The notes beneath the pieces are model-generated. The model was not told where the DNA came from. It was given only the letters and a program-made list of their open reading frames with translations, and made no database searches. Source: Nocardia huaxiensis (GTDB lineage Bacteria > Actinomycetota > Actinomycetes > Mycobacteriales > Mycobacteriaceae). From it: 64,000 bases of DNA. Below, one piece after another: positions 51,205 to 61,579 of the stretch. Position 1 is the stretch's first letter, and each line of letters opens with the position of its first letter. The stretch spans positions 8,122,001 through 8,186,000 of the forward strand of contig NZ_CP059399.1 in NCBI RefSeq assembly GCF_013744875.1, in the 5' to 3' direction. The translations under genes were made by a program, and so were the position numbers.

Positions 51205-52356
51205 TCAGCGGATCTGCGCGAAGAACTGGCGGATATCGTCGATCAGCACCTGCGGAGCTTCGTGTGCCGCGTAGTGTCCGGCGGCGTCGTTCGGACCGCC
51301 GGTGACCGAGCCCGCGTCGTAGGCGTTCCAGCTCACGATGTTCTTGTGGTCCCGCTCGGCGAACCGGCGAATCGACTGGAAATCGCCCTTGAACATGGCC
51401 AGCGCGGTCGGCACCGTGGTCGGCTCCTGCGGGTGCTCGGCGGTGTGCGCGTCCTCGTAGTAGAACCGCAGCGCGGAGCCGGAGGTACCGGTCAGCCAGT
51501 AGATCGCCACATTGCCGATGATGAAATCGTTGTCCAGGCTCTCGCCGAACAGCTGAGAGTTCCAGCCCAGCAAGCCGACCGGCGAATCGGCCAGCGCGTA
51601 CGCGATGGTCTGCGGTTGCTGGCTGTGCAGGATGTTGAAGGACATCTTGTTCTCGTGGAACCACTGCAGATGCTGCAGCGCGGCCATGTCCTCCGCCGAC
51701 ATGCCCTCGAATTCGGCCGGGTCGCCGGACGGGAACGAGAACAGCTGGGTCACATGCACACCGATCACCTTGTCGGGGGCGATGCGGCCCATTTCGGGGG
51801 AGACCATCGAGCCGCCGTCATTGCCGATCGCGCCGTACTGCTCGTAGCCGAGCCGGCTCATCAGCTCGACCCACGCCTGCGCGGTGCGGTAGCGGCTCCA
51901 GCCGGTGCTGCGGGTGGGGCCGGAGAATCCGAAGCCGGGCAGCGACGGAATGACCAGGTGGAAGGCCGGATCCGCGGCCGACTCCGGGTTGGTCAGCGGC
52001 TCGATGACATCGAGGTATTCCAGGATCGAGCCCGGCCAGCCGTGGGTGAGGATCACCGGGGTGGCGTCTTCGCGGGGCGACTCGATGTGCAGGAAGTGGA
52101 TGTCCTCGCCGTCGATCTCGGTGGTGAACTGCGGGTAGGTGTTCAGCTTGGCCTCGAGGGCCCGCCAGTCGAAGCTCTCCAGCCAGTACTGGGCGAGGGT
52201 CCGCACCCGGTCGCCCGGAACGCCATACGAATCGCCGACGCCCGCAAGCTCGTTCGGGTACAGGGTGCGGCGCAGGCGGTCGGACAGATCGTCGAGCTGC
52301 GCCTGCGGGACGTCGATGCGGAACGGGCGGATCGCGGTGTTGGCGGTGGCGTTCAT
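51205..52356 (-). CDS. Epoxide hydrolase family protein
   Basis: A 383-residue alpha/beta-hydrolase with the N-terminal EHN domain (RIDVPQAQLDDLSDRLRRTL, YWLESFDWRALEAKLNTYPQ) of juvenile-hormone/microsomal-type epoxide hydrolases. The oxyanion motif is THGWPGSILEY, the nucleophile Asp is in GAIGNDGGSMVSPEM, and the final His is near AGHYAAHEAP. It probably opens an epoxide to a diol; the substrate is unknown. ATG with TGAGGAGTC upstream. It is divergent from a TetR gene, with two candidate operators between them. Confidence 0.92.
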   Translation of the reverse strand: MNATANTAIRPFRIDVPQAQLDDLSDRLRRTLYPNELAGVGDSYGVPGDRVRTLAQYWLESFDWRALEAKLNTYPQFTTEIDGEDIHFLHIESPREDATPVILTHGWPGSILEYLDVIEPLTNPESAADPAFHLVIPSLPGFGFSGPTRSTGWSRYRTAQAWVELMSRLGYEQYGAIGNDGGSMVSPEMGRIAPDKVIGVHVTQLFSFPSGDPAEFEGMSAEDMAALQHLQWFHENKMSFNILHSQQPQTIAYALADSPVGLLGWNSQLFGESLDNDFIIGNVAIYWLTGTSGSALRFYYEDAHTAEHPQEPTTVPTALAMFKGDFQSIRRFAERDHKNIVSWNAYDAGSVTGGPNDAAGHYAAHEAPQVLIDDIRQFFAQIR

Positions 52357-52373
52357 GTCTGACTCCTCATCCG

Positions 52374-52425
52374 GAACGGAATGTTTCGTTCTGTTCTAAC
52401 CATAACGGAACAGATCATTCCGTTC
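52374..52425. promoter_or_regulatory. Divergent promoter region with paired AACGGAA/TTCCGTT repeats
   Basis: GAACGGAATG (52374-52383) and CATTCCGTTC (52416-52425) are perfect inverted 10-bp arms. Inside them TCTGTTC (52390-52396) and GAACAGA (52408-52414) are a second perfect pair. They can also be read as two neighbouring palindromes built from AACGGAA and TT(C/T)CGTT. The region lies between the epoxide hydrolase and TetR starts, so it is the probable TetR operator for both. Confidence 0.7.
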
Positions 52426-52443
52426 AAGTGCTATTCTGGAGTC

Positions 52444-53091
52444 ATGAGCAAGACAGCCGAAACCCCAGCTCAGCGCGCACTGCCCGGCCGCAAGGCCCAG
52501 GCCGCCCGCAATGACGAGCTCATCCTGGCCGCCGCCCGGGACGTGTTCCTCGCCGAACCGAAGGCCCCCATCTCCGCGGTGGCGGAGAAGGCCGGCGTGG
52601 GCATCAGCGCGCTGTACCGCCGCTACCCGAGCAAGGAGGCGCTGCTGCGCACCCTCTGCTACGACGGTCTGCGCCGCTACAACACCGAAACCGAAGCGGC
52701 CCTGGAGAATCCGGACGACTGGCAGGCACTGGTGGAGTTCCTGCGGCGGGTGGTCGACGCGGACGTCCACTCGCTCACCGTCCATCTGGCGGGCACCTTC
52801 ACCCCGGACGAATCGATCCTGCCCGAGGTCATGCGCGCCGCCGAGTTGAACGACGAAATCCTGCGCCGCGCACAGCGATCCGGCCGACTCCGGGACACCG
52901 TCACCGTGCAGGACTTCGGCCTCATCCTGGAATCCTGCGCCGCCATCCTGCTGCCCGACCCCGCCCGCACCGCCGAACTGCGCCGCCGCGTCCTGGCCCT
53001 GCTCATAGACGGCCTCGCGACCACCGGGGAGCTGCCGGGCCCTCCTCCGGCCCCGGACGAATTCGCCTACCGATGGCAACCGCGCGGATAA
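52444..53091 (+). CDS. TetR/AcrR family transcriptional regulator
   Basis: A 215-residue regulator. The DNA-binding part is DELILAAARDVFLAEPKAPI and SAVAEKAGVGISALYRRYPS, followed by KEALLRTLCYDGLRRY. The C-terminal domain is helical with a Pro-rich end (GPPPAPDEFAYRW). ATG 52444; the frame is open upstream through the operator but without support. It probably represses the divergent epoxide hydrolase and itself. Confidence 0.9.
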   Translation: MSKTAETPAQRALPGRKAQAARNDELILAAARDVFLAEPKAPISAVAEKAGVGISALYRRYPSKEALLRTLCYDGLRRYNTETEAALENPDDWQALVEFLRRVVDADVHSLTVHLAGTFTPDESILPEVMRAAELNDEILRRAQRSGRLRDTVTVQDFGLILESCAAILLPDPARTAELRRRVLALLIDGLATTGELPGPPPAPDEFAYRWQPRG

Positions 53092-53161
53092 TCCACGATG
53101 AGTTTCACGGCATCGGACCGTCCCTGTTCGTGAGGTATCTGCCTATCCGGAAGGAACCGCT

Positions 53162-53578
53162 GTGAACTGGACTCTCGAAGTGGTCATCGTCCCCGTCACC
53201 GATATCGACCGCGCCAAGGACTTCTACAGCCGGCAACTGGGATTCAACGTCGACCACGACACACGGATCGGCGACGACATCCGCATCGTGCAGCTGACCC
53301 CGCCGGGCTCCGGCTGCTCGATCGTGATCGGCAAGGGCGCGGTCCCGCACATGGAACCGGGCTCGATCAAGGGCCTGCAACTCGTGGTGCCCGACATCAA
53401 CCAGGCCCACAAGGAGCTGGTCGAGCGCGGCGTGAACGTCACCGACGTACAGGTACTCGGCGAAAACCCGTCACCCACACCCGACCCCCTCGACAATGTC
53501 GGCTTCGTCTTCTTCGACGACCCCGACGGCAACAGCTGGGGGGTGCAGCAGATTTCCTCCCGCGCGACAACTCGCTAG
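53162..53578 (+). CDS. VOC family (glyoxalase-like) protein
   Basis: A 138-residue protein of the glyoxalase/dioxygenase fold. LEVVIVPVTDIDRAKDFYSR, LGFNVDHDTR, VQLTPPGSGCSIVIGKG and VGFVFFDDPDGNSWGVQQI are typical; the late Asp/Asn-Ser-Trp segment marks the second beta-alpha-beta repeat. Many such actinobacterial proteins are unassigned. GTG with GGAAGGAA upstream. It may be cotranscribed with the TetR gene 70 bases upstream. Confidence 0.9.
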   Translation: MNWTLEVVIVPVTDIDRAKDFYSRQLGFNVDHDTRIGDDIRIVQLTPPGSGCSIVIGKGAVPHMEPGSIKGLQLVVPDINQAHKELVERGVNVTDVQVLGENPSPTPDPLDNVGFVFFDDPDGNSWGVQQISSRATTR

Positions 53579-53917
53579 CTTCGTACGTACATTGCCCGTA
53601 CATCGGACGCTACAACGAACTCCCTGTGAGGTCACGCGATGAGCACCAAGAACGAGCGATTCGAAATCAGGCTTGCCCGGATGTAACCCTGCATGGTCAG
53701 GGTCTCGGCGCCGAACTGCTCGTCGACGCGACCGCGAAGATGATGGGCGCGGCGCAAGCCCGGTCGCCTGGTTATGAAGATGTCGACCGCACTGCAGCAG
53801 TTCGGGATCAGCTGACCACAACGCAGGCGACGCCCAGAGGCACGAAACACGACCTGATCATGTGGGTCGCGTCCTACTCTGAAAGCATTCTCCACCAGTG
53901 CGTTTCAGGGACGTCCC
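53579..53917. other. Intergenic stretch with no convincing gene
   Basis: These 339 bases hold no frame with good coding bias. ATGAGCACCAAGAACGAGCG at 53639 starts a 15-codon frame (KNERFEIRLARM) reminiscent of the start of ribbon-helix-helix antitoxins, but it stops at once. GTACGTACATTGCCCGTACA near 53582 is repeat-like. It may be degraded DNA. Confidence 0.4.
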
Positions 53918-54070
53918 ATGGACAAGCCACAGCAGTTGAGTTTCGAGCGCCGGGAAGCGTTCTGGCGCAGTGTCGGATGGCGGCCGGATCTGCCCGATGG
54001 GGAGCGGGAGGCCATCGAACGCTGTTGGGATGATGAATCCATAGAACTGGCAGAGGTTTTCGGCTTCTAA
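53918..54070 (+). CDS. Possible 50-residue small protein
   Basis: An ATG at 53918 opens a 50-codon frame: MDKPQQLSFERREAFWRSVG, then WRPDLPDGEREAIERCWDDE, then SIELAEVFGF. It has a sensible amphipathic composition and ends TAA at 54068-54070, overlapping the stop of the convergent TetR gene by three bases. CAGGGA lies about 6 bases upstream. No family is recognised. Confidence 0.45.
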   Translation: MDKPQQLSFERREAFWRSVGWRPDLPDGEREAIERCWDDESIELAEVFGF

Positions 54071-54690
54071 CCCGCAGTGGTGTGCGCGTGCAACGCCGAA
54101 TGCAGGGTGTGTGCCCACTGCTGCACGACCTTCTTGCGGCGTAGGGAGTCGTCGGTGAGGACGTCTGCCAGGCCCAGGCCGCGAGCCATGTCGAGGGTGG
54201 CCTGGACGAGGTGGTGCGCGACCGGGTCGGAGTCGTCGACGCCCAGGGCGTCTACGGCCAGGCGGTGCTGGGTGCGGCCGAAGCGGGCTTCCATGGGGAC
54301 GATGAGTTCGCGGAGTGCGGGATCGGCGGCGGCGTGGGTCCACACCTGGAGGGCCGCTCGGAAGAAGGGGGTGGTGTAGCCCTCGACCAAGGCGGTGACG
54401 ACCGCTTCGGTGCGGCCGACTCCTTCGGCTATGCCGCCGAGGGATTTCGCCTCGGCCATCGCCTGAACCATGCGGGTGTCGAACATGTAGTCCAGAGCCG
54501 CGGTGATCAGGTCTTCGCGGGTGGGGAAGTGGTGTTGGGCCGCGCCTCGCGACACCCCGGCGCGTTCGGCGACCACGGCTACCGTGGCGGCTGCCCAGCC
54601 CATCTCGGCCAGGCAGTCGATGGTCGCCTCCAGCAGCCGCTGCCGGGTGGCCCGGCTGCGGTCCTGCTTGGGTTCGTTGGGTGTCGCCAT
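54067..54690 (-). CDS. TetR/AcrR family regulator at the end of the AtuA operon
   Basis: A 207-residue repressor. DNA-binding helices TRQRLLEATIDCLAEMGWAA and ATVAVVAERAGVSRGAAQHH are followed by FPTREDLITAALDYMF. The ligand domain resembles regulators of acyl-CoA pathways. It begins six bases after the enoyl-CoA hydratase stop, so it is the last gene of the seven-gene operon and probably its regulator, possibly through the CAAGC...GCTTG repeat at 63374-63389. ATG 54690 fits the family N-terminus. Confidence 0.9.
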   Translation of the reverse strand: MATPNEPKQDRSRATRQRLLEATIDCLAEMGWAAATVAVVAERAGVSRGAAQHHFPTREDLITAALDYMFDTRMVQAMAEAKSLGGIAEGVGRTEAVVTALVEGYTTPFFRAALQVWTHAAADPALRELIVPMEARFGRTQHRLAVDALGVDDSDPVAHHLVQATLDMARGLGLADVLTDDSLRRKKVVQQWAHTLHSALHAHTTAG

Positions 54691-54695
54691 GTCCG

Positions 54696-55490
54696 TTATT
54701 CTGCCCAGCTCGGTGGACGCTTCTGCAGGAAGGCCGTCATACCCTCGATCACCTCGGCGGTGCCGAAGAAGCTGCCGGAGCGTTTGGCCAGGGTTTCGGC
54801 ATTGCGATCGACCTCGGCGAGGGTGGCCGCGTTGACCAGTCGCTTGCTTTCGGCGAGGCCCTGCGGGGAGCTCTTGCGCAGGGCCGCGCACAGGCGCGCC
54901 ACCTCGGCGGCGGGGTCGTCGGCGGCGACGGTGATCAGGCCGATGTGTTCGGCCTCGGCCGCGTCGAAGGTCTCACCGGTCTGGAAGTAGCGGGCCGCGG
55001 CGCGGGAGGTCATGCGCGGCAACAGGGTCAGGGAGATGACGAAGGGGGCCAGGCCGAGCCGCGCCTCGGTGAGCGCGAAACTGCTGCCCCGTCCGGCGAC
55101 CACCAGATCGCACGCGGCGACGATGCCCATGCCACCCGCGCGCACATTGCCGTCGATCTGCGCCACAACGGGTTTCGGCAGGTCCAGGATGTCGCGCAGG
55201 ACCCGCACCATCCACTGGGTGCGGATGCCCGCGGCCTCGGCGGGGTCGGCGGCGACCGCCTCCCGCAGGTCCGCGCCCGCACAGAAGGTGTTGCCGGTGT
55301 GCGTCAGGACCACCCCGCGCACGGCCGGGTCGGCCGCCGCTCGCTCGAGCCCCTGCAGCAGCTCGGTCACCAGCTTCGAGGACAGGGCGTTGCGGTTGTG
55401 CGGGGAGTCCAGGGTGAGGACGGCGAAACCGTCGCGCACCTCGTAGCGCACGTAGGGGGCGGCCTCTGCCGAGGTTGCCGCGTCGCTCAT
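54696..55490 (-). CDS. echA7: Enoyl-CoA hydratase/isomerase (EchA7-like)
   Basis: A 264-residue crotonase-fold enzyme. FAVLTLDSPHNRNALSSKL, the oxyanion-hole stretch THTGNTFCAGADLRE and AQIDGNVRAGGMGIVAACDL are clear, as is FALTEARLGLAPFV. In a carboxylase/dehydrogenase operon of this type it may hydrate a methylglutaconyl- or geranyl-like enoyl-CoA. It corresponds in position to Rv0971c (echA7). ATG with CAGGAG upstream. Confidence 0.9.
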   Translation of the reverse strand: MSDAATSAEAAPYVRYEVRDGFAVLTLDSPHNRNALSSKLVTELLQGLERAAADPAVRGVVLTHTGNTFCAGADLREAVAADPAEAAGIRTQWMVRVLRDILDLPKPVVAQIDGNVRAGGMGIVAACDLVVAGRGSSFALTEARLGLAPFVISLTLLPRMTSRAAARYFQTGETFDAAEAEHIGLITVAADDPAAEVARLCAALRKSSPQGLAESKRLVNAATLAEVDRNAETLAKRSGSFFGTAEVIEGMTAFLQKRPPSWAE

Positions 55491-55635
55491 CGAATACTCC
55501 TGCTGCTGTGGGGATTTCGCATGAAATGCCGCGCGGAGAGTCCGGGTCCGCGCGGCGGGGTTCGCATCAACCTCGCCGCGCGGCCCGGCGGCGCGTGGCG
55601 GGTCCGCGCCCCGTGGCCACACGCCGCCGTCATGG

Positions 55636-56799
55636 TCAGTACGACCTGGGCAGGCCCAGCGAATGCTGGGACACGAAATTGAGGATCATCTCGCGGCTGA
55701 CCGGGGCCACGCGGGCGATGCGGGAGGCCGCGAGCATGCCCGCGAGACCCACATCGGAGGTGAGGCCGGAACCGCCGTGCGTCTGGATGGCCTGGTCGAG
55801 AGCCTTGATACTGGCTTCGGCCGCAGCGTATTTCGACATATTGGCGGCTTCGGCGGCGCCGAAGTCGTCACCGGAGTCGTAGAGGAACGCGGCCTTCTGC
55901 ATCATGAGCTTGGCCAGTTCCAGTTCGATCTTCACCTGGGCCAGGGGGTGCGAGATGCCCTGGTGCGCACCGATCGGCACGCCCTTCCACACCGCGCGCT
56001 CCTTGGCGTAGGAGACGGCCTGGTCGATGGCGTAGCGGCCCATGCCGACCGCCATGGCCGCGCCCATGATGCGCTCGGGGTTCAGGCCCGCGAACAGCTG
56101 GGCGATGGCCGCGTCCTCCTGCCCGACCAGGGCATTCGCGGGCAGTCGCACGTCGTCGAGGAACAGCGTGAACTGGTTGTCCGGCTCGATGATGTCCATC
56201 TCCTGCTTCGTCTTCACGAAGCCGGGAGCGTCCACCGGGACGATGAAGAGAGCCGGCTGCAGGTTGCCGGTCTTGGCGTTCTCGGTGCGCGCCACGATGA
56301 GCACCGCATCGGCCTGGTCCACGCCGGAGATGAAGATCTTGCGGCCGTTGAGGATCCAGTCGTCACCGTCACGGCGGGCCGTGGTGGTGATCTTGTGCGA
56401 GTTGGAACCGGCATCGGGTTCGGTGATTCCGAAGACCATCTTGGCCGAGCCGTCGGCCAGCTTGGTCAGCCAGTGTTCCTTCTGCGCCTCGGTGCCGTAC
56501 TTGGTGATGATGGTGCCGCAGATGGCCGGGGACACCACCATGAGCAGCAGCCCGCAGCCCTGCGCGGCCAGTTCCTCCTGCACCAGCGCCAGCTCGTAGA
56601 TGCCCGCGCCGCCACCGCCGTACTCCTCGGGCAGGTTCACGCCCAGGAAGCCGAGTTTGCCTGCCTCGTTCCACAATTCGTCGAACGGCTCATTGCGGCG
56701 CGCCTTGGGACCGGCGTAGTCGCGGAAGTTGTACTTGGCGGCCAGTTTGGCCACCGCCGCCCGCAGCGCCTTCTGCTCGTCGGTCTCGATGTACCCCAT
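55636..56799 (-). CDS. fadE12: Acyl-CoA dehydrogenase (FadE12-like)
   Basis: A 387-residue FAD enzyme. ITEPDAGSNSHKITTTARRD, DDWILNGRKIFISGVDQADA (flavin site) and AIQTHGGSGLTSDVGLAGML are normal; the C-terminus ends REMILNFVSQHSLGLPRSY. It oxidises a branched acyl-CoA in the operon. The start is ATG 56799 with AGGAG six bases upstream; a nearer ATG at 56805 abuts that ribosome site and is unlikely. Position equals Rv0972c. Confidence 0.92.
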   Translation of the reverse strand: MGYIETDEQKALRAAVAKLAAKYNFRDYAGPKARRNEPFDELWNEAGKLGFLGVNLPEEYGGGGAGIYELALVQEELAAQGCGLLLMVVSPAICGTIITKYGTEAQKEHWLTKLADGSAKMVFGITEPDAGSNSHKITTTARRDGDDWILNGRKIFISGVDQADAVLIVARTENAKTGNLQPALFIVPVDAPGFVKTKQEMDIIEPDNQFTLFLDDVRLPANALVGQEDAAIAQLFAGLNPERIMGAAMAVGMGRYAIDQAVSYAKERAVWKGVPIGAHQGISHPLAQVKIELELAKLMMQKAAFLYDSGDDFGAAEAANMSKYAAAEASIKALDQAIQTHGGSGLTSDVGLAGMLAASRIARVAPVSREMILNFVSQHSLGLPRSY

Positions 56800-56811
56800 T
56801 GTCATCTCCTG

Positions 56812-58809
56812 TTATTCGCTGTCCTCGGACTGCACGACGGCAAGTACGAAGCCCACGTCCACCTGCTGGCCGGCAGTGACGTTGAGTTCGGTGAGCAGGC
56901 CCGCGGCGGGGGCGGCGATGGTGTGCTCCATCTTCATCGCCTCCAGCCACAGGATCGGCTGTCCCTTCTCGACATGGGAGCCGACCTCCGCGCCGAGCCG
57001 GATGACCGCGCCCGGCATGGGCGCGAGCAGTGAACCCTCGGCCACCTGATCGGCCGGATCCTCGAAGCGTGGCAGGCGGCGCAGCGCCACCGGGCCGAGC
57101 GGGGAGTCCACGGCGACGTGATCGCCGTAGCGGGCCACCTGGAAGCGGCGGCGCACCTTGCCGCGCTCGCCCGGCACCAGCAGCGTCACCGAATCCGGTG
57201 TGGCTTCCAGCAATTCGAGGCCGTCCAGCCCCTCCGGGGATTCGACGGTCAGGCCCGCGCGCGCGAGGCGGTAGCGCACGTCGTGCTTGCCGCTGACCTT
57301 GCTCTCGTAGGACTTGGACTGCGCCTGCGAGGGCAGGTTCCGCCAGCCGCTGGGCAGGCCCCGCCCGACCCGCGCGGACGCCCGATTGGCGGCCGCGTCG
57401 GCGAGCGCCGCCGCGACCAGCGACAGCTTCTCGCCGTCCTCGGAAACCAATGGCGCGGAAAGGCTTTCCAGACCGTGCGTGGCGAAGAACGCAGTATCGG
57501 TATCGCCCGCGAGGAAAGCCGGATGCCGCAGCACCCGCACCAGCAGATCCCGGTTGGTGACCAGGCCGTGAATCTTGGCGCGCTGCAACGCCGAAGCCAG
57601 CAGATGCGCTGCCTCGTCGCGGGTTTCGGCGAACGAGATGACCTTCGACAGCATCGGGTCGTAGTGCACGCCCACCACCGACCCGTCCACCACACCGGTG
57701 TCCAGTCGCACGCCGGGCTCGCTCCGAACGGTGAATTCGCCCAGGGTGCCCGGGATTTCGAGCTTGTGCACGGTGCCGCTCTGCGGCTGCCAGTCGTGCG
57801 CCGGATCCTCGGCGTACAACCGCACCTCGATGGAGTGACCGCGCATCCCGGGCTGAGTGGCGGGCAGCGGACGGCCCGCCGCGACCTGCAACTGCAAGCG
57901 CACCAGATCCAGTCCCGTGACCTGCTCGGTGACCGGATGTTCCACCTGCAGACGGGTATTCATCTCCAGGAAGAAGAAGTCGCCCTTCTCGTCGGCCAGG
58001 AATTCGACGGTGCCCGCGCCCTCGTAGCCGATGGCCTCCGAGGCGAGCCGCGCCGCCTCGAACAGCCGCGCCCGCATGCCGTCGATCTTCTCGACCAGCG
58101 GGGACGGAGCCTCTTCGACGACCTTCTGATGGCGGCGCTGAATCGAGCACTCACGCTCACCGACCGCCCACACCGTGCCCTGCGTGTCGGCCATGACCTG
58201 CACCTCGATGTGCCGGCCGGTCTCCAGATAGCGCTCACAGAACACGGTCGGATCACCGAAGGCGGACTGCGCTTCCCGCTGCGCCGCCTCGATCTGATCG
58301 TTCAGGTCGGCCACATCGCGCACCACGCGCATCCCGCGACCGCCACCACCGGCGGACGCCTTGATGAGCACCGGCAGCATGTCGGCGGTGACCTCGGCCG
58401 GATCCAGCTGCTTCAGCACCGGGACGCCGGCGGCGTCCATCATCTTCTTGGACTCGACCTTGGAGCCCATCTGCTCGATGGCGCTCACCGGCGGGCCGAT
58501 CCAGGTCAGACCGGCTTCCTGCACGGCACGCGCGAATTCGGCGTTCTCCGAGAGGAATCCGTAGCCGGGGTGGATCGCGTCGGCACCGGCGGCCAAGGCC
58601 GCCTCGATGATCAGTTCACCGCGCAGGTAGGTCTCGCCAGGAGTGTTGCCCGGCAACCGGATTGCCGCGTCCGCCTCCGCCACATGCGGGGCATTGGCGT
58701 CGGCATCCGAGTACACCGCAGTGGTAGCGATACCCATCCGACGGCAGGTCGCGAACACCCGCCGCGCGATCTCACCACGGTTTGCGACCAGAACGTTCGT
58801 GATCTCCAT
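56812..58809 (-). CDS. accA2: Acyl-CoA carboxylase biotin-carboxylase/BCCP subunit (AccA2-like)
   Basis: A 665-residue alpha subunit. Biotin carboxylase occupies residues 1-450 (VLVANRGEIARRVFATCRRM, ATP-grasp loop KASAGGGGRGMRVV, FLEMNTRLQVEHPVTEQVTG). A linker domain leads to the C-terminal biotin carrier with EAMKMEH, the lysine being biotinylated. It carboxylates biotin for the partner AccD subunit directly upstream, the gene for which overlaps the region ahead of its start. ATG 58809 is preferred to GTG 58821. Likely substrates are 3-methylcrotonyl-, geranyl- or related acyl-CoAs. Confidence 0.94.
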   Translation of the reverse strand: MEITNVLVANRGEIARRVFATCRRMGIATTAVYSDADANAPHVAEADAAIRLPGNTPGETYLRGELIIEAALAAGADAIHPGYGFLSENAEFARAVQEAGLTWIGPPVSAIEQMGSKVESKKMMDAAGVPVLKQLDPAEVTADMLPVLIKASAGGGGRGMRVVRDVADLNDQIEAAQREAQSAFGDPTVFCERYLETGRHIEVQVMADTQGTVWAVGERECSIQRRHQKVVEEAPSPLVEKIDGMRARLFEAARLASEAIGYEGAGTVEFLADEKGDFFFLEMNTRLQVEHPVTEQVTGLDLVRLQLQVAAGRPLPATQPGMRGHSIEVRLYAEDPAHDWQPQSGTVHKLEIPGTLGEFTVRSEPGVRLDTGVVDGSVVGVHYDPMLSKVISFAETRDEAAHLLASALQRAKIHGLVTNRDLLVRVLRHPAFLAGDTDTAFFATHGLESLSAPLVSEDGEKLSLVAAALADAAANRASARVGRGLPSGWRNLPSQAQSKSYESKVSGKHDVRYRLARAGLTVESPEGLDGLELLEATPDSVTLLVPGERGKVRRRFQVARYGDHVAVDSPLGPVALRRLPRFEDPADQVAEGSLLAPMPGAVIRLGAEVGSHVEKGQPILWLEAMKMEHTIAAPAAGLLTELNVTAGQQVDVGFVLAVVQSEDSE

Positions 58810-58817
58810 ACCTGGCC

Positions 58818-60418
58818 TCACATCCGGAAGACGCCGAAGCCCTCGGCGCCCTTGATCGGGGAATTGTGGATGGCGGACAAGGCCATTCCCAATACCGTGC
58901 GGGTGTCGCGCGGGTCGATGACGCCGTCGTCGTACAGGCGGCCCGACATGAACATGGGCAGCGATTCGGCCTCGATCTGCGCCTCGATCATGGCGCGTAG
59001 CCCCGCGTCCTGCTCCTCGTTGAACGGGATCCCCCGTGCCTCATTGGCCGCGCGACCGACGATGGAGATGACGCCCGCCAGCTGTGCACCGCCCATGACG
59101 GCGGATTTCGCACTCGGCCAGGCGAATACGAACCGCGGATCGTAGGCGCGACCGCACATGCCGTAGTGGCCCGCACCGTAGGACGCGCCCATGAGCAGCG
59201 AAATGTGCGGCACCTTCGAGTTCGAGACGGCATTGATCATCATCGCGCCGTGCTTGATGATGCCCTTCTGCTCGTACTCCTTGCCGACCATGTAACCGGT
59301 CGTGTTGTGCAGGAACAGCAGTGGCGTGTTGGACTGGTTGGCCAGCTGGATGAACTGGGCCGCCTTCTGCGCCTCCTCGGAGAACAGCACACCGCGGGCA
59401 TTGGCCAGAATGCCGACCGGATACCCGTGCAGCTCAGCCCATCCCGTCACCAGGCTGGAGCCGTACAGCGGCTTGAACTCGTCGAAATCCGACCCGTCCA
59501 CCACGCGGGCGATGACCTCACGCGGGTCGAATGGGATCTTGAGGTCACCCGGCACGATGCCGAGCAGTTCCTCCTGGTCGTACAGCGGTTCGATGATCTG
59601 ATCGATCGGCCGCGCCGCCGGGCCCTTCTTCTGCCAGTTCAGGCGCTTGACAATGGAGCGGCCGAGCCGGATGGCGTCCTGTTCGTCCACGGCCAGGTAG
59701 TCGGCGAGACCCGAAGTGCGGGCGTGCATTTCGGCGCCGCCGAGCGACTCGTCGTCGGACTCCTCACCGGTGGCCATCTTGACCAGCGGCGGGCCGCCCA
59801 GGAACACCTTGGAGCGCTCCTTGATCATGACCGTGTAGTCGGACATGCCGGGGATGTACGCGCCACCGGCGGTCGAGTTGCCGAAAACCAGTGCGATGGT
59901 GGGGATTCCGGCGGCAGACAGCCGGGTCAGATCCCGGAACATGCGCCCGCCGGGGACGAAGACCTCTTTCTGCGTCGGCAGATCCGCGCCACCGGACTCC
60001 ACCAGGCCGATCACCGGCAGCCGGTTCTCCAGCGCGATGTCGTTCATGCGCAGGTTCTTCCGCAGCGTCCACGGATTCGAGGTGCCGCCCTTGACCGTCG
60101 GATCCGGCGCCACGATCATGCACTCGACGCCTTCGACCACGCCGATACCGGCGATGATGCTCGCGCCCACGTGGAAGTCGCTGCCCCAGGCGGCCAGCGG
60201 CGCCAGCTCCAGGAACGGCGAATCCTCGTCGATGAGCAGTTCGATGCGCTCACGCGCGGTCAGCTTGCCGCGCTTGCGATGCCGCGCCATCTTGTCCGGG
60301 CCGCCGCCCGCGATGTTCTTGGCGTACTCGGCCTCGACCTCGGCGAGCTTGGCCGTCATGGCCTCGGCGGCGGCCTGATAGTCCGCCGAATTCGGGTCTA
60401 CGGAAGTGCGCAGAATAC

Positions 60419-60422
<4 letters not shown>
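58818..60422 (-). CDS. accD2: Acyl-CoA carboxylase carboxyltransferase subunit (AccD2-like)
   Basis: A 534-residue beta subunit with two crotonase-like halves: ARHRKRGKLTARERIELLID, VGASIIAGIGVVEG, VIGLVESGGADLPTQKEVF and LVFGNSTAGGAYIPGMSDY in the first, VGILANARGVLFSEEAQKA and LLMGASYGAGHYGMCGRAYD in the second. It is closest to methylcrotonyl- or geranyl-CoA carboxylase beta chains. TTG start overlapping the preceding dehydrogenase stop by four bases (TTGA). Position equals Rv0974c. Confidence 0.94.

Positions 60423-61575
<1,153 letters not shown>

Positions 61576-61579
<4 letters not shown>

Noticed and set aside
53639..53686. Remnant of a ribbon-helix-helix antitoxin (MSTKNERFEIRLARM)
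   Set aside because: Only 15 codons, and no toxin gene or continuation was found in another frame; too short to support.
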